Assembly: GCA_028023455.1 (NCBI GenBank)
Contig: JAQFVV010000458.1
Span: 186,001 to 250,000 of the forward strand
Length of the DNA: 64,000 nt
Origin: Epiperipatus broadwayi
Lineage: Eukaryota; Onychophora; Udeonychophora; Euonychophora; Peripatidae
Reading direction: 5' to 3'
Shown: in pieces, positions 1 to 14,317 of the stretch
How positions within the stretch are numbered: position 1 is the stretch's first letter
How the letters are laid out: each line of letters opens with the position of its first letter
Made by a program: the position numbers and the translations under genes
Notes under the pieces: model-generated
Seen by the model: only the letters and a program-made list of their open reading frames with translations
What the model was told of the DNA's origin: nothing
Databases searched by the model: none

Positions 1-3000
1 CAATCTCAATTTATCTCTCCGTAAAAACAATTATAAAACTTAAAAAATATTTAAAGTCTTAAGTAGTAAAAAATCATCTTTAAATAGCATTCTAAGATTA
101 TAAAATATTTTCAAATAATTATTAACATCATGGAGTAAACTAAACTAATCTTCATTATGACTAAAGTGCCAATCTTGATCATCTTCTTCTTATAGTCAAG
201 ACAATACCACCAACAAGTTTGAAAAATCAAAGTTATTTTAATTGTGCCTATGATATTCATGATAAAGGAAAACGGCTGTACTGCTCCAAAAAGAAATGTA
301 ACTGCGATCATGTAAGAAAGCATTCATTTATCTATTTTAAATTAAGCATTTTTATTGATCATAGATTAAATGTGAAAAACAGATTAAAAATTCCTAAAAC
401 TAAATTTGTAAAGTTGATAGAAATATTTTATAAAACATTAAAAATAGTTAATTAATTACGTGGGATGTATGAAAAGAAAAAGTAAACTTTGTTTTGAATT
501 AAACAATTGACTCGTAAGATATATTTCTTTGCAAAATTCTGAAGAAAATGTTTAACTTATGTTTAAAAAAAAAAAATCTATGTAACTTTTAATGGTAGAT
601 GAGCAAACATAACAGATTAAAATGTACTACAAGCTAGAAATTTAAATGAATTATCCAATATGTATTTATAATTTTACCAGTAATGAATATCAGGAAAAAA
701 AGAGAAATCAAAAAAGTACATTTTATTGATGACTTATTTGAATATGTTTTAAAGTTTCTGCAGCATGGGAGAATAATGTGAGATTTTTAAAAATATTTAG
801 TTAACTTTTTGTAGCGCATTCTGAAGAGCAAGACTATGTGCATGCAAATTAAAACTAGCTAGGAAGGAAGGATGCATCCAATTTAAAACTTTTGTCCCGT
901 CATTTGTGCTAGTTCTTCAATGTTTGTTTAACTATACATATTTTATAACAGAGAGAAGATAGGAGAAGTACCTCAACGTGTGATGAATGGTAAACACTGG
1001 GTAAACATTGTAATATTAAATGGGTTAAAAAAAAAAGATTTTAATTTTAAATTTATCACTAATATTTTTCTTGTTTAAAATGAAATATAAATGCAAAGTA
1101 TTTAGCATAGTGACAATTTAAAGAATTTGTGTTTGCATTTTGGTATATAATTTTAAAGATATGCTTAAATACAGAAAGAGAGTAATCATGAGTTATAATG
1201 TGAAAGTGTGTGTGTAGGGAACATAATGTTAACTGTATATTTTAACCAGTATATACTTTAAGAAATTAAGTGTTGTAATAGGATTATCCGAAAGAAATGA
1301 CAAACTTATAAAATATAATGTATTTATAAAAGTAAGAAGAAATGAATGTTGATGTAAGACAATATCAAGATCTCATTTGTTATAAAGGAAAAAAAAATCC
1401 TATTGATAATAATAATTGAAATAGATTATTTGTTGTGTAACATGATTGTAGATATGGATAGAAAATTATCTCATGGGGAAGATTATATTGTTAGTTTAGA
1501 ATTAGTAGAGTAATAGATGCCAAATACATAATCAGGAAGACGAGTTAAAATTCCAGGATAGAATAAAATATCACCCTGAAAAATAGAGAAATCTAATCTG
1601 TGTGATACCCATATATTTATTGGAAAGAAATGGGAGTGTTTTGTACAAAGAAATAAAACTAGTATATACTGTAAGTGCTCAGGGAAGAAGCCAAAGTAAA
1701 ATGAGGGTAGAATCATTAAGATAATGACGGTCTGCCAAAATATGACAGTTCATATTAGGATATATTATTGAATATAGTATTTAATAAAATCAATTTCTCA
1801 TCAATAAAGTTTTAGGTAAATAATAATATAGGAGACATCAAAGGTAGATGAAATATTTAAAAGATTTTATAATTTCTTCCTAAATCTTGATAGATTGACT
1901 TGAAGGTAAAACAACATACAGAATAAATATTTTATGTTTGAATAGTAATTTGAATAATTAATAGATGAGTAAAAATAACTGAGATCAAAGAACACTATAA
2001 AATATAAGTGAAAGAGAGAATGTAGGCATAAATGAATTATAAGATATGGAAAGAGTTCTTAGCTCACTATTCATTTTAATTACATTATAAATATTGTCTT
2101 TTTTTTTTTATATTTACCACATCAGTAATAACTTTGTTAATAAGATGGAAGGGTAATATTTTAAACCAAATTTTAAATATAATTTAACTATTACCAAATT
2201 ATCAATATATTGGGAGTTACAAAATATCATGTAATATGGGAAATGACTGTGAAGATCCCAAATGACTCATGAATGATGCAAATATATCAGATTAGTATGA
2301 AAGCATACATAATAAAATAATACATTTATAATTAAAAGAAAAAAACAACTAAATACTAACTATGGGAAGGGTTGATTTTATATAATCATCATTATGTACT
2401 TGTAAAGAATGTAAATAATTTGCTGTCAATGTAAAACAATTTAATGCTTTTTTTTATTATTATTATTATTATTAATGAAGTATTTATCTTTATATGTATA
2501 AATGTTTATTATTTATTTTTAGTATTGTAAATAAATGAATATTTTGATTTAAACTTTATCATAGTAATTTTATCAGTCCGAGAGCCATTTCCAACACAAG
2601 GTCATATCAATAAAGCACATTATCTACATACAATTATACATACTAAATTATGATTATATGCCTCAATTGAGGAGCTATGCTCAAAAGTTTATAATTAATA
2701 CATTCACTATCAATTGCTTTAAATTATAACTATATTAAAGAAAGCTTAGGGAGCTTTATACTTTTATTAGATGCAAAAGAATTTTGAAGAGCCATATGAA
2801 AAATACTATTGAATATTACAAAATGGAGAGCATATAATAAAAATTAGCAATATGTTTGAGTCACATTCTAATTTTGTAATTTAAATTGAAATATATGTTA
2901 TATCATAATTTATAAGTATTATATAATATCAGAGTACAAGTTACTAACCAAATACATTTTAAGGTTTTTAAGTCTGAAGAAGTTAATTACAATGAGTGAA

Positions 3001-5370
3001 TGCTAACTAATTAAGAGATGTAATTCATTGAATTAGACTTGGTAGATAATAATGGTGTGATGAAGCTTTGATTATAAGAAAATAAGTATTCTAGAATAAT
3101 TGTTGTTAACATAAGTATGAGAAAAAATGAGTAGATAACGAGTGTTAATTTCCATGTCTTATTATTACAGTTAGATTAAGTTTACAATAGGAAGTTAATC
3201 AAGGTTTGTAATAGTAAAGTATGTTTTTATTAAATGGTTGGATCCCAGTAAAATCCCTCTTGTGATTCAATTATTTAATTATCAACTTAATGGTTATATT
3301 ATATTTAGAATAGAATACTTATGATCCCTGACATAGCCATCAATTATTTTAAGTAATGTAATTTTTTTAATGTTCTTATTTTGAGATTCTTAAATCATAG
3401 AAGAGTAGTTTAAACCAGTATTTAAACAAAATATTATGTTAGTCATTGTTTGTTGTGGGGATTTTCCTAATGATTATAACAGGATGGTAGTAGAATTTTC
3501 ACAATAGCAATGCCATTGTGGAGTGTATTTTATATATTTCTTAATGTTAAAACCAGTCTCTTGTAATCATCTCTAAAGTCTATCTTATATTTTAATATTT
3601 AGTAAGTTTCAAACCCCATAAAGAACCTTATACTTTATTACTGTTATACTTGATGGTTTATTATTGAGCTAGTATAGCAGAGGGTAAGTAGAGAAGGTAG
3701 AGGGTGTGTTGGAAGAACCGGAAGGGAAGGTTACACTATGTATATAATATAATATTCTGTGATACTGTAATATATGCACATTTTTATTAGTGGATTACTT
3801 ATTACATATATATAATGTATATAGTTTATTTAAAGTGATTTTTCAAGACTACACTCAGCCCTGCAATTACATGATAGCATTTTTCCACAATGATCTACCA
3901 TTTGTTTAATTTTCAGATTGCCCAGAAATAATGATAACATTCATTTAACTCACTATTAATCAACATTTTCTTTCACAACCAACTTTCAAGGCATTATATT
4001 CTTTTTGAATCAAATAATGTTTTATATGTTTCAAAACAGAAAAATTTTAATATTGCCATTAGCATTTCAAGCAAGAATTCTAAACTAATCTGACCAAATA
4101 TCTATTTCTTTTCCTATTCTTTATATATTCAAATCTTCATCAATATCACAGTTCAAAAGCACCAATCCATTTTCTACTTTAAAGTATTTAATTTTTGCAC
4201 TCTCAGAGAATTAAAAAATATCCAATCTTGAGTAATTCTGAATTTTATTTTTAACTTAATATTTCTATATGTACAAATCTTATCCTGGTCTGCAATCTAA
4301 ATCTATTCATTATTATTTTATAAATATATCTTTGTACTGCTAAATTCTTTGTTGTTGATGAATGATTCAAGGAGGCAAAAACTATCAACAATTTATATTT
4401 CATACTCAGTTTTAAGAAAGCTGCTGTTACTATTATCACAACTTTTATCTTCATATTTAGCATTAAAATCATCTTTTGCATTGCCAAAGTTTATTTTCAG
4501 CTACAAGTGAGGCAAGTCAGCATATATTAGAATACTAATGTTTCTTTTATCAATCCTGATTCTATATTTAATTTTGTTCAATTTTTTGATACAGCAAATT
4601 TATTTAATTCCTTTGACAATAAATAATAAATATAAAAAACATTTTTAAAAAATGCTTTTAATTAATCTAATGGCTAATGCAATAAAAAAAAAAGTCTTTT
4701 TTTATTGAAATTTGATTGTTAATATTATGAAACTTTAAATAAAACTTGGAATGTTCATAAATTAACTAATGATAGAATATTTATTTTGCTTACAAAATGC
4801 ATTGATTGAATTAATTAATTTATAGATATCCCATGATTTTATTTAAATTTCTATATAACAATCAAAATTGTGTTACAAAATTTGAAAAAAATCTGATTGG
4901 TAAAAGATTTTTGCTTTTATGAAGGTAATGAATTAAAAAAAGCAAGTTTTACATAAACAACCAAGAGAAATTAAGATATCCTTCATTTTTATTTTAAGTA
5001 ATTGAAGATGTCTATAAAATTTCTTCAACACTTTACCTTTTTTAAAAATGTATTAACATCAATTTAAATAAAAGTGTTTTTTAAAAAAATATTTTTGTTA
5101 GGAAGTCCTATGCATTTAAAATTTAGTGAACCTATTGAAATAGGGTTTGAAATGCAGCCTGCGAACAGTTAGTTAGGCTAGACAATTCTAAAATATTACA
5201 GTCATGGATATCAAACACATATATACAATTTGAAGAAAATCTGTTCAGTAGAAATAGGTTAAAAATAGGTCACAAGATTTGATCCAAACAAACATAGGGA
5301 GAAGATAAATAAAACATTTAAAAATAAATCTGTTTCATATTCAACTGTAGTTTAAATAAGAACAATGAAA
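1..5370. other. Ataxin-7-like intron or left flank; no gene seen
   Basis: AT-rich sequence with frequent stops in all frames. The open frames present (for example minus 1483-1716 and minus 4251-4487) have no recognisable motif and unbiased composition. A (TTA)n microsatellite lies near 2452-2476. If the ataxin-7-like gene continues to the left, this is intron. Confidence 0.5.
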
Positions 5371-5384
5371 TATTATATGTTCTA

Positions 5385-6720
5385 AATTTTATCATTGTCA
5401 ACTGAATCAAAAGCTTTATAGTAATCAATAAAATTGATATAGATTTCTTTGCTACATCTATTTTTCCCCACATCTACCATCCACCAATAATGATGTCTCA
5501 TTTATTAATCTCAATTGAAATCAGATTATACAAATAAAAGTTCTGTATTAATGCAAGATTTATCTGCTCTGAATATTAACAGCATAATTTTATTTGCGTA
5601 TTTTATAAGATATTGTGCACAATTTGTCAACATTTCTTTTTTACATCTAGAAAGGGTAATTTGTTTGCAATCTGTTTGTGTATTTTTCCAGTTGAATAGC
5701 CTTATCTATTAGGAATAATCTTAAGATTAATCTTACCTCATTTTCCAAAATTGGAAGGTCTTGTCATGGTTGATATTTTTGTGATCCAGCTTCTATATAT
5801 TTCTTTCATGTCTGTTTTATTTTTGATATTTCATTTGTGATAATATTTTTTGCAAACTTGGTTCAATTTTTCTTTTGATCTGATGAATCCCTTGAAAGAT
5901 GGTTCATATTTTCCTAAGTATATTTTCATTTCATTTTCTTTGCAAATGTCATATTAATGCTACCCGTGACTTTTATTAGGCGAGCTTTGGAATGTTTTAA
6001 TTAGTTCTCTTAAAAGATTCTTTTTAAATTTTGTCATCTTTTGTTAGCAGATACCACTACAGCTTCTGATATACATTTTGATCTTCTTGATGTTTCATTT
6101 TACTTAACATCTATCGGATTTCTTTGATTATTTCTTTAACGTTTACCCATAGTTCATCTAGATCACAATTACATTCAAAATCATAGATTTCTGATGCTAA
6201 TCCTAAAATTGTAAACATATTCTCTGGCTTATACCTAGGATAACAGACAAATGTGACATTTCTTTTCACCTTTACTTAAAGTTTACATATGAGTTATTTT
6301 CATGATTAGTTCCACAACTTCACCTTGGACATAATTTCGCTATTAAAACTGAAGTCCATTATCAAGAGTCAAAAATTTAATCATTTTTAGCCCTATAAAT
6401 TCTTTCAGGTAATGTCAATATATATATAATTGGTTCTAAAAAAAATTATTTTGAAAGTTCACAAATGTATTGAATTCATAAAAGTTTATCACTTATAAAT
6501 CATTCTTTTGCTTTATTTCTGCTTCACATTCCTATGGCCAGTAACATATTCTTTCTTTCTATTTCCAACTTTGGCACTCTAGACAATGATCAGTAAAAAA
6601 AAAAGTATTTCTGTAAATTTTGTCTACAATCTAGTCATAATAATTTTTTATTTATTTCTTCATCATCTACTTGAGTTATTGAAGCATAGATTTATAATAA
6701 TAATAATAATGTTTATGAAA
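5385..6720 (-). mobile_element. RTE-type LINE relic, minus strand (copy F)
   Basis: A decayed non-LTR retrotransposon read from right to left. At 5426-5385 the minus strand encodes DYYKAFDSVDNDKI, the reverse transcriptase motif A (aspartate-containing) of RTE elements. Upstream on that strand, around 6160-6110, DELWVNVKEIIKEI resembles the linker between endonuclease and RT domains, and near 5870 IRSKEKLNQVCKKYYH also fits. Many stops and frameshifts interrupt it. The segment near 6673-6690 is shared with the second copy at 9.7-10.5 kb, so both belong to one family. Clade assignment is from motif memory. Confidence 0.6.
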
Positions 6721-6729
6721 TTAAAAACT

Positions 6730-7160
6730 ATTATCAGCCGATCATTCACAAGAGTATAATAAATGACAATGTTTCTAAATAATGAAAACCAAAACAGTTT
6801 TTTTCTTTGTTGTTTTCTTGATTTCAAAGATCAATTCATTTTACTTCCTTAATTTCTAAGATATCACCTTTATTGTATCAAGATTTTATAGATTTATATT
6901 CTGCACTTATCCGATTCCTAATGATCTCTTTTTTTAAAAAAAAAAACTTACTGCAACTATCATAAATTTAGTCAAACTGAAACACAAAATCAGATTATAA
7001 TAGAATAAAATCTGCTGGTTTGTTATCATTAACAGTCTCATTGTATCATAAAATTAAATCTGTAACTAACAAATAAATATATCATGTTTGCCATAAAGAA
7101 ATAAATGAAATACAAAATAGGCTATCTTATTTCATATTCCTCAAAATGTAGAGGGCCTTC
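6730..7160. other. Unannotated AT-rich stretch
   Basis: I see nothing beyond simple A and T runs and the edge of the neighbouring repeats. Confidence 0.4.
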
Positions 7161-7174
7161 CACTGATATTTCTG

Positions 7175-7302
7175 TTAAATAAATAAATAATAATTGAATG
7201 GCTTTATCACTCGGAAATTCCAAGAAGTTTGAGTGTTTAAAATGCCAGAACTGGAATTGATTTGATGACATCACTCTCTTACTCTACCAGTGGACAAATC
7301 AT
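7175..7302 (-). mobile_element. tRNA-derived SINE, copy 1
   Basis: Read on the minus strand, it starts near 7302 with a tRNA-like head: a box-A-like ACTGGTAGAGTAAG (7292-7279) and a box-B-like AAATCAATTCC (7263-7253). It ends in AAAGCCATTCAATT and a TTATTTATTT tail. The same tail and layout recur in copies at 9.1, 9.6, 55.3 and 56.2 kb. Promoter boxes are degenerate, so it is a relic. Confidence 0.6.
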
Positions 7303-7309
7303 GCAAAGA

Positions 7310-9070
7310 AACACTTTTGTTAAGAAACTTTTATTGCATATATTTTTATACCTTACTTTGCAAATAATTTTGACTGTTATAAAAAGTGAATAGCCCACTG
7401 TAGTGCAGAATGACATTTCAACAAATATTGAGAAATATAGGAAGAATACATTAATAACTAGGCTAATTCTCATGCCACTTAACAAAAAAAAAACTAATTT
7501 TTTTAAACATATGCTTTATAATATTATGAAAATACAATGGTAATATCAGGAGTCATTGATGGGTTCTTCAGTTTCTTGAATGGGATGATATTGAATTTAT
7601 CATTGTAAAGGCACATCTTTATTAGACTAAAAATATAAAGTGAATAAATTTATAATTAACTTGAGCATGGTTTTTATTAGAAAGGCAGATCACATTTACA
7701 TTATAAAGATAATTTCAAAAACATTATTTCATTGCGAAAATATGGCTGAAAATAAATACAATAGAAATTTACAATTAATAGATGCAGAAATCTTTCGAGA
7801 AAAAAAATAGCTACGTAAGATATTAAATAAAAAATACCAAATAAAAGTGATTAAATATAAAAAAAAATTTATTAAAAGCTTTGTTCATGAATAATTTTAT
7901 CTCTTTAGAAATAGAATAATACAAGAATAAAAAAAAACACGGAAAGTCACATTTTATATACAAATTAAATAATGCTGTATTATATTTTATAAATGCAAAT
8001 TGCAGTTATTTATAATATATTTAAAACTAAAATAGCATGTATAGACATATCACTGTTTCATGAACTAATTTGCATAGTTATTGAAACTCATCTTTAATTT
8101 ATTATTCTTGTCTCTCTTTTTTAATTCTGGAATTAGACTGATCATACACATTTATGACAAGTTGTCAATAAATATAAATATATACCATAATAACAATGTA
8201 GTAAATATTTTGAATTTTGGCTTTTTATTTAATATTTGATTTAGCATTTATGTATTTCAATTATTTGTAATTTACATTTGTAAAATATAATACATATTAC
8301 TATTTATTATTTTTCTGCATTAATTTATTCCTTTATTATTTGGATTGTCTGAAGGTGTAAAGTAAATAACCAAACAGTTTAACATTCAGGAGATCATGTA
8401 GGCAAAAGTGTAAAATTATTTCCAAAAAAAAATTCTTACATGCACATACTTTATTTGATATATTAGTTACTGATATGTGGCAAAAAAATAATTATTTTAA
8501 ATTAGACATGAATTTAATTAGTCCTTTCTATTTCATCACTAAAAAAATTTCAAATGATTCATATAGCTTATCTTCAGAAAAACTGATTGAATATAATTAT
8601 AACCCCTGAAAATTAAGGCTAACCAAAGCTATTTTAAATTGAGTTCTTTATAATAATTTAGTTTACAAGTTAATTTGTTTTAAAAAAAATTAATTTCAAA
8701 TTACAATTATAAGGATCACCATCACCAAAACACTACTAGCATTACCAATTATTATAGTGACTAGTTACTTCAGTCACGTATTTTCAGAAACAAAATATCA
8801 TATCAATAATAATGAAGTACTTGATTTGATTTCTCTAACAACTTCTTGATGGGTATATTGCACTAATTTTTGATTCAACTAAAAAAGATAGATGTCTAGA
8901 AAATATATTTTATTTCTATTACAAAATAAACTGACATGTAATAGACATAGTAATATTATTTTGTGTCATTCATTAAATTAATGACATATTAATATTCATT
9001 TGAATTTTTAATTTGATTAATTTAAGTTCGTCTTTATTGACAGATTATTTATATCACTTCTTTACAATTA
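7310..9070. other. Unannotated AT-rich stretch
   Basis: No exon, structured repeat or gene was recognised. Poly-A and poly-T runs are frequent. Confidence 0.4.
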
Positions 9071-9077
9071 GGATTGA

Positions 9078-9230
9078 AATAATCAAATAGTTTTGTTGCT
9101 TGGATGTTCACATAAGGATTCATTCACATGAAGTTTGAGCATTGGAAGTGACATAATTGAGTGATGATTTATGGACCTTGAAGTCTAATCTGCCAATCTC
9201 ATGTCTCTAAACCATGAAGGCATGATTAGG
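9078..9230 (-). mobile_element. tRNA-derived SINE, copy 2
   Basis: The minus strand reads a tRNA-like head with CATGGTTTAGAGACATGAGA and ends in a tail containing CAAAACTATTTGATTATT, shared with copies 3 and 4. This is the longest copy of the family in the window. Box B is weak. Confidence 0.55.
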
Positions 9231-9576
9231 ATTAACACAGAAGATTTATGTAAAAAAAATTTAAACATTAATTTGATGAAATTTATTATTAGTAAAATTA
9301 ATAAATACAATAACTTAATAAGTTCTGAACATCCTAAGTCTAGGTTCAGAAATATTTTAATAACTTGATTAAGTTAAGATATAAAGTATAAAATAATTGA
9401 TTATAATAACTTGAATACGAATGCTCAAGAAATATTAAATTATCCTTCAATAATGCAACATGAAATAAGTAATTATTAGACACAATTTATTTTTTCAATT
9501 TTGGTTCTGATCTGGTATTATTTTCAATAGTAAATTTTTTTAATTTGCTATAATTTAAAACAACAAACAAACAAGA

Positions 9577-9648
9577 TAATAATAATCGAATAGTTTATTG
9601 CTTGGGAGTTCATAAAAATTTATTGCAAAATTTCTAATGCCCATCAAT
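9577..9648 (-). mobile_element. tRNA-derived SINE, copy 3 (tail-side fragment)
   Basis: Only the 3' half of the family remains: the minus strand carries the AATAAACTATTCGATTATT tail region and the segment before it. The tRNA-like head is absent, as expected for 5' truncation during target-primed insertion. Confidence 0.45.
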
Positions 9649-9699
9649 ACTTATAGGTTTGTCTTTTGGCAATAATCCATAGATTAATTAATTTAACCT

Positions 9700-10490
9700 T
9701 ATTTTTCATTGGTAATCTCATCAAAAATGTTCTGGTGAATGGCTTTATGATATAGTTCTTTTACACAATTTTTCCATCTGCTTGACCACTGTAACTTCAG
9801 TTATAATCTATCCATTATTATTGTTCTGAAAATCCATTTAATCTTGAAATTTATTTGGATTTCATGAATTCATTGAAAGACTGCTGGTTTATAAAAACAT
9901 ATTTATATTTTTAGCAAATAATACTGCGCTATTGCTCTTGTCAATTTTTAAATCTGTTTAATTTTGGCTTCTTCCTTTCTTTTTTTTTTTTTGCGATTAT
10001 TTCTATATCTTTTAACATTCAACCAAATATATGCAAAATCTCAAATCAATTTCTAATGTTATTTCTAAAATAATAGATATGTTCTCTACATTATATTTAG
10101 GAAGTTAAACAAGTTTATGATTTTTTTCAGTTTTAAAGTTTAAGTGACTAAATCATGATTTATCCAAAGTTGACTTTTAATCAAGTTTTCACTATTAAAA
10201 TGGGAGTCTCGTTTCTGGATGCCAAGAATGCAGTTAATTTGATTTCATCACTTTCACCTAATGTTGTCCCCAAAAATGTTTAAAAAAAGTAACCAAATTC
10301 ACAAAAACTTACAAATTCATTTTTATGCTTTATTCTATTCTCAGTCCATATTGTTCATTAGCACTTAATTATCACTTCAATTTCAAACTTTAACATTTGC
10401 TGATCATTATAACTATATTTGGATTACAAATCTTGTGAGTTCTTTTTGAGTTATTGAAATAGAGACTTATAATAACATCAAGTACAAGAA
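9700..10490 (-). mobile_element. RTE-type LINE relic, minus strand (copy G)
   Basis: A second decayed copy of the family at 5.4-6.7 kb. The minus strand near 10170-10130 encodes NHDLVTLTLKLKK-like residues after frame adjustment, resembling the SDH(N)LV end of the endonuclease domain and the following linker. The rightmost part (10447-10470) shares TTGAGTTATTGAA with copy F. No intact reading frame remains. Confidence 0.5.
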
Positions 10491-10499
10491 TTATATTCA

Positions 10500-13400
10500 A
10501 CGATACGATAGTTCTTGTAACAAAATCCTATCAAAACAAAAAAAAAAACAAATTTTTTTTTATGTCGTCCATGATCTTAAAAAAGATAGTATATATTTTT
10601 TTAATCAAAATCTATCAGTTCAAAAAATACTGCTTCAATAAGTGTTAAAATATCAAGTCTTAAATCATCTATTTTTTTGGATCTTGAAGCTTCAGATTTT
10701 CTTTCCTATATTTTCAGATTTCCTTTTCAGCGGCTAAACCACCATATAACTTTAATCTTGCTACATACACAGTAGCTTTGATTTGAAATATTTTTGATTC
10801 TTAATCTAGGCATGCTGATTATCTTCTGACCTAAGATACAATCTATTGACATTATAACATCTCTTTTTCTGCTGTTTATGTTAGCACGTAGTATAAGAGT
10901 AGTTTATGCTTGTTTTTTAGAGTACAGTATGCCATGATGTTTAGTCATGATATGATTATAATCTAATGTTAACATATCCTTACATTGCTGCTGATAAATA
11001 TAGACATTAGTAACAAAACATTTATATTTAATTTATTAAAACAGAAGGCAATATCATAATCATTATAAAAAATAAAAAAAAAAGAGCAATGATATTTATG
11101 AAAATTGTTAAAACAAAAGAAAGGTGAAATCAATATAAAACAAAATATATAATCAAAATAATCGAAAAAACGGCTACTACAATAATAAATTTAATCAATT
11201 TTCAGACTACGATGAATTTCACTACAAACATTAATCATAATACAAATTCCATTTGCATTCTATTTTGTCTGCATTATAAAGTCAATCAAAAATTTTAATA
11301 AGTTACTTTTATATCAAAAAATGGTGAATCTAAAAACTCCACATTTAAGTGACTAAGTAATATAACCAAAAACTGAAATATGAAAAATTTTCTAGATGAT
11401 TATGACTAAAAATGTATTTAAAAATAAAGCATGCCTTGAAAAGCTTAAGATTTTGATATATGATCATAAAACTTATTATTGAAAAAAGTGGCAATTATTG
11501 ATTTTAATGAATACTGCTAAAGAATAATAAAGTTATATTCATCTAAAATATTAACAAAGTATGTAAAGATTTTAATTTATATATATTATTAACTAAACAC
11601 TTATAATTAGATAGTAAAGTTATTTTGAATTTATGCTAAGATGTAAAATGAAAAAAAAAAAAATTGCATCTATTTATTTTAAATTTCAATATCATGTTAA
11701 ATAAAAAAGATTCATGTGATACTATATCGATGGATAGTATTTATTTTCAATAAATACATGTGACTGGTTGGTAAATATATATTGTATAATGTGAAATTAT
11801 TGTTTTGTTCTTTAGTTTAATTGAAAATTGATGCATTCCAATTTTTTTTAAAAGAATAGTAATCAATGGCAAATTATAATCACAATACTCTATTGCTTAA
11901 TTGTTCTATTTATCTTCAGCCAAACACCAGAAATTATCAATTTAATATTAATAAATTTGGAAGATAAGTTTATGATTAATATAAGAAGATTTAATTTCAA
12001 AAATTGTTTTATTAGCTGGAATTATATTTTTATTTCAGTGAAATCATTAAATTCAGATTTAAATGCAGAAATTTGTCTAATTTAAAAGATAAAATGAGGC
12101 CTCTAATATAGAAATAAGAATTTTAATTAACAGAATATCCATCTTATTTATCTCTTTTTATGTAAACTTTATAGGACAACTTGAGAAATATCTGATTCAG
12201 ACTGTTAGTCTCAAAACAAAACAAAATAAAAAAAGATAAAAAATAATGAAAGATATAATGTAAAACTTTAAAGTCATTATCCACAAATTGATTAGTAAAA
12301 ATATATAGAAATACAGATAGGGAAAACTATTATAGTAATTAACATTTTAAAAAAAAGGTCTTATAGGAAGATAAAAAATAAAATAGTTTGAAAAGTGATT
12401 AAGCAAAAATGAACTGAAAGAATGAGTGCAGACACTTAAAAATTTTCTTTTAAAAAAAAACTGTGCTGCTGGTTCCAAACCAAATAGATTAAGACAAAAA
12501 AAGATTGGAATTGTTTGATATATTGTGGAAAAATGAGAACCTGAGGTGATTTAATTTGACAAAAATTCATTTGATACTAGAATGAATACAACTAGAAAAT
12601 GCAGTTCTTGAGATGATGCTTTTTATCACTTTTAGAATAATGTTCACTTTTTTTATCAACGTTTTTAGGTTGCTATAAATAAAATTCTTTAATATCTTTA
12701 AAAGGGGAAAAATAGACATTTTTATCAACTTTTGGTAAATTTTGCACTAGTTGAATTGATATTTTACTGGCATTTATAACAAAAAGTTTCGTGCCTTAAA
12801 AAGTTAATATCAGGAAACCAACTCATCATTATATAAAGAGTAATACTAGTAAATAATAACCTTTCATTTTAGTTTTACAATTCAATGTTTTCTAGTAGAA
12901 TTCTATTTGTAATAATTCATCATAATTATTTCTTTGTTTTAAAAATGGAGTTATAAAGATAGGAAGGTTTCCAAAAATTTTTAACCAACTATCTTTTTTT
13001 AATATCAAATATTTTTACTATATAAATTTTGATAGGCTTAATATTTAAATGAACTGAGTAGTACTGATCATATATAATACAAGAGGCAAAAGAATAAAAT
13101 TGTGCTTTTTTTGTTAACACTAAAATAATAATTATGAATTTATCATAAATTGAATTGCTTTAAAAAATTCCGTAAAGGTTGTCCTATTATTTAATTCATC
13201 CGATTTTTTTTTTTGATTTTTTTAAAATCCTAATACTAAAAAAAAAAAGTTATAAGATAAAAAAATTATTATAACTAATATAATTAAATACTTTTCTATG
13301 GAATAAATTAAATGAAATATCCTAACTAAACGTAATATATGAACAACTTACTTGAAAATTAAATAGTAAACAGCTGAAACGTTTAATAGAAACATAGAAC

Positions 13401-13920
13401 GCATTACTAAAATAATTTGTAATAACTATAACATACATGTAGATAAGATGGAGGTATATGGTAAAAATTAATAAATTTTGCAAATAAGATATTAATAACC
13501 TACAGTAACAATTATAAGTTTGTACACAAATAAGATAAGCCTGCATGCAAATGAAAAGAAGCCTCGGTAATAAACTAATTATTATAAATTATTCCATAGT
13601 ATAAAATCATGGAATTACTTTAAAAATGCTTTTAAATGTCTAACAAAATATACATTTACTTAATAATATAGTTTACTTTAATAACAAATACTTCCATTTA
13701 AATGCCTTCGTATATTTGAAAATGAAAACAATAAGCGTTAATCGGACACATAACCATGAGATGATGCTAGTTTTAAAATAGGTTTTTAGCATCTTCATTT
13801 ATTTATATACAATAAAAATAATTAAGGAAAATTAAAACTTTAATTTATGATTATTTGTAACTATAACATGTCAAAACAATAATAGAATATTAGCAATTTA
13901 ACCCGTTAAGCGAACGAAAT
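10500..13920. other. Unannotated ataxin-7-like intron 2 sequence
   Basis: Very AT-rich with no recognisable exon. I looked for the ataxin-7 zinc-domain motif on the minus strand without success. No repeat family was identified. Confidence 0.4.
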
Positions 13921-13932
13921 TTTATTTCTTAC

Positions 13933-14004
13933 CTTCCTTTTTTAATTTTGTAGTATCACTTTCCGGCGTGATTTTGATTTCGTCTTCCGATTCATTACAT
14001 AAAC
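13933..14004 (-). CDS. ATXN7: Ataxin-7-like protein, coding exon 2
   Basis: After a 225-bp intron with acceptor TTTCAACAG, this exon completes the split serine codon and reads SLCNESEDEIKITPESDT followed by TKLKKE, ending at a GTAAGA donor. Phase is continuous with exon 1 (160 coding bases so far). The segment is acidic then lysine-rich and low in conservation; it corresponds to the linker between the N-terminal W-motif and the zinc-binding CPAHDDFYLVVC-type domain of ataxin-7. I searched the minus strand of 1-13900 for that zinc-domain motif and did not see it, so the next exon is probably left of the window. Base composition is clearly less AT-rich than the flanks. Confidence 0.65.
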
Positions 14005-14229
14005 CTGTTGAAAATATTTACAAATAGAGATAGATAAATATGTAAGTAATAAAGTAAATCACAGCATTAAAGTTCTTGCTTAAACAAGTAAATAAACTTA
14101 GGCCTATCAACCAGTCAGGATAAGCTTAATCAACATTAGGTACACACTGCAATCAATTACGTTAACATTGTTTATAATTTTACTCGTCAATGATTTTAAT
14201 GAGTAAATATCATAAAAGACGAAACTTAC

Positions 14230-14317
14230 TATCCTTTCCTTTCTCCATCGCTTTCTCGGCCCAGATTGTCCATGGTTGGCCAGTAAACAGCGACGGACTA
14301 TCGTCGAGAGTCGCCAT
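14230..14317 (-). CDS. ATXN7: Ataxin-7-like protein (SAGA subunit), coding exon 1
   Basis: Minus-strand exon starting at an ATG at 14317 and ending at a GTAAGT donor (14229). It encodes MATLDDSPSLFTGQPWTIW and then AEKAMEKGKD. The GQ.W..W.E....GKD pattern matches the conserved N-terminal segment of ataxin-7 and its paralogues, the metazoan counterpart of yeast Sgf73, which anchors the deubiquitinase module to the SAGA coactivator. No polyglutamine tract is present, as expected outside vertebrate ATXN7. Context supports the call: ATXN7 and THOC7 are divergent neighbours in vertebrates. The assignment rests on this short motif plus synteny, so an ATXN7-like paralogue name is equally possible. 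Two overlapping open frames on either strand here are shadows of this exon. Confidence 0.72.
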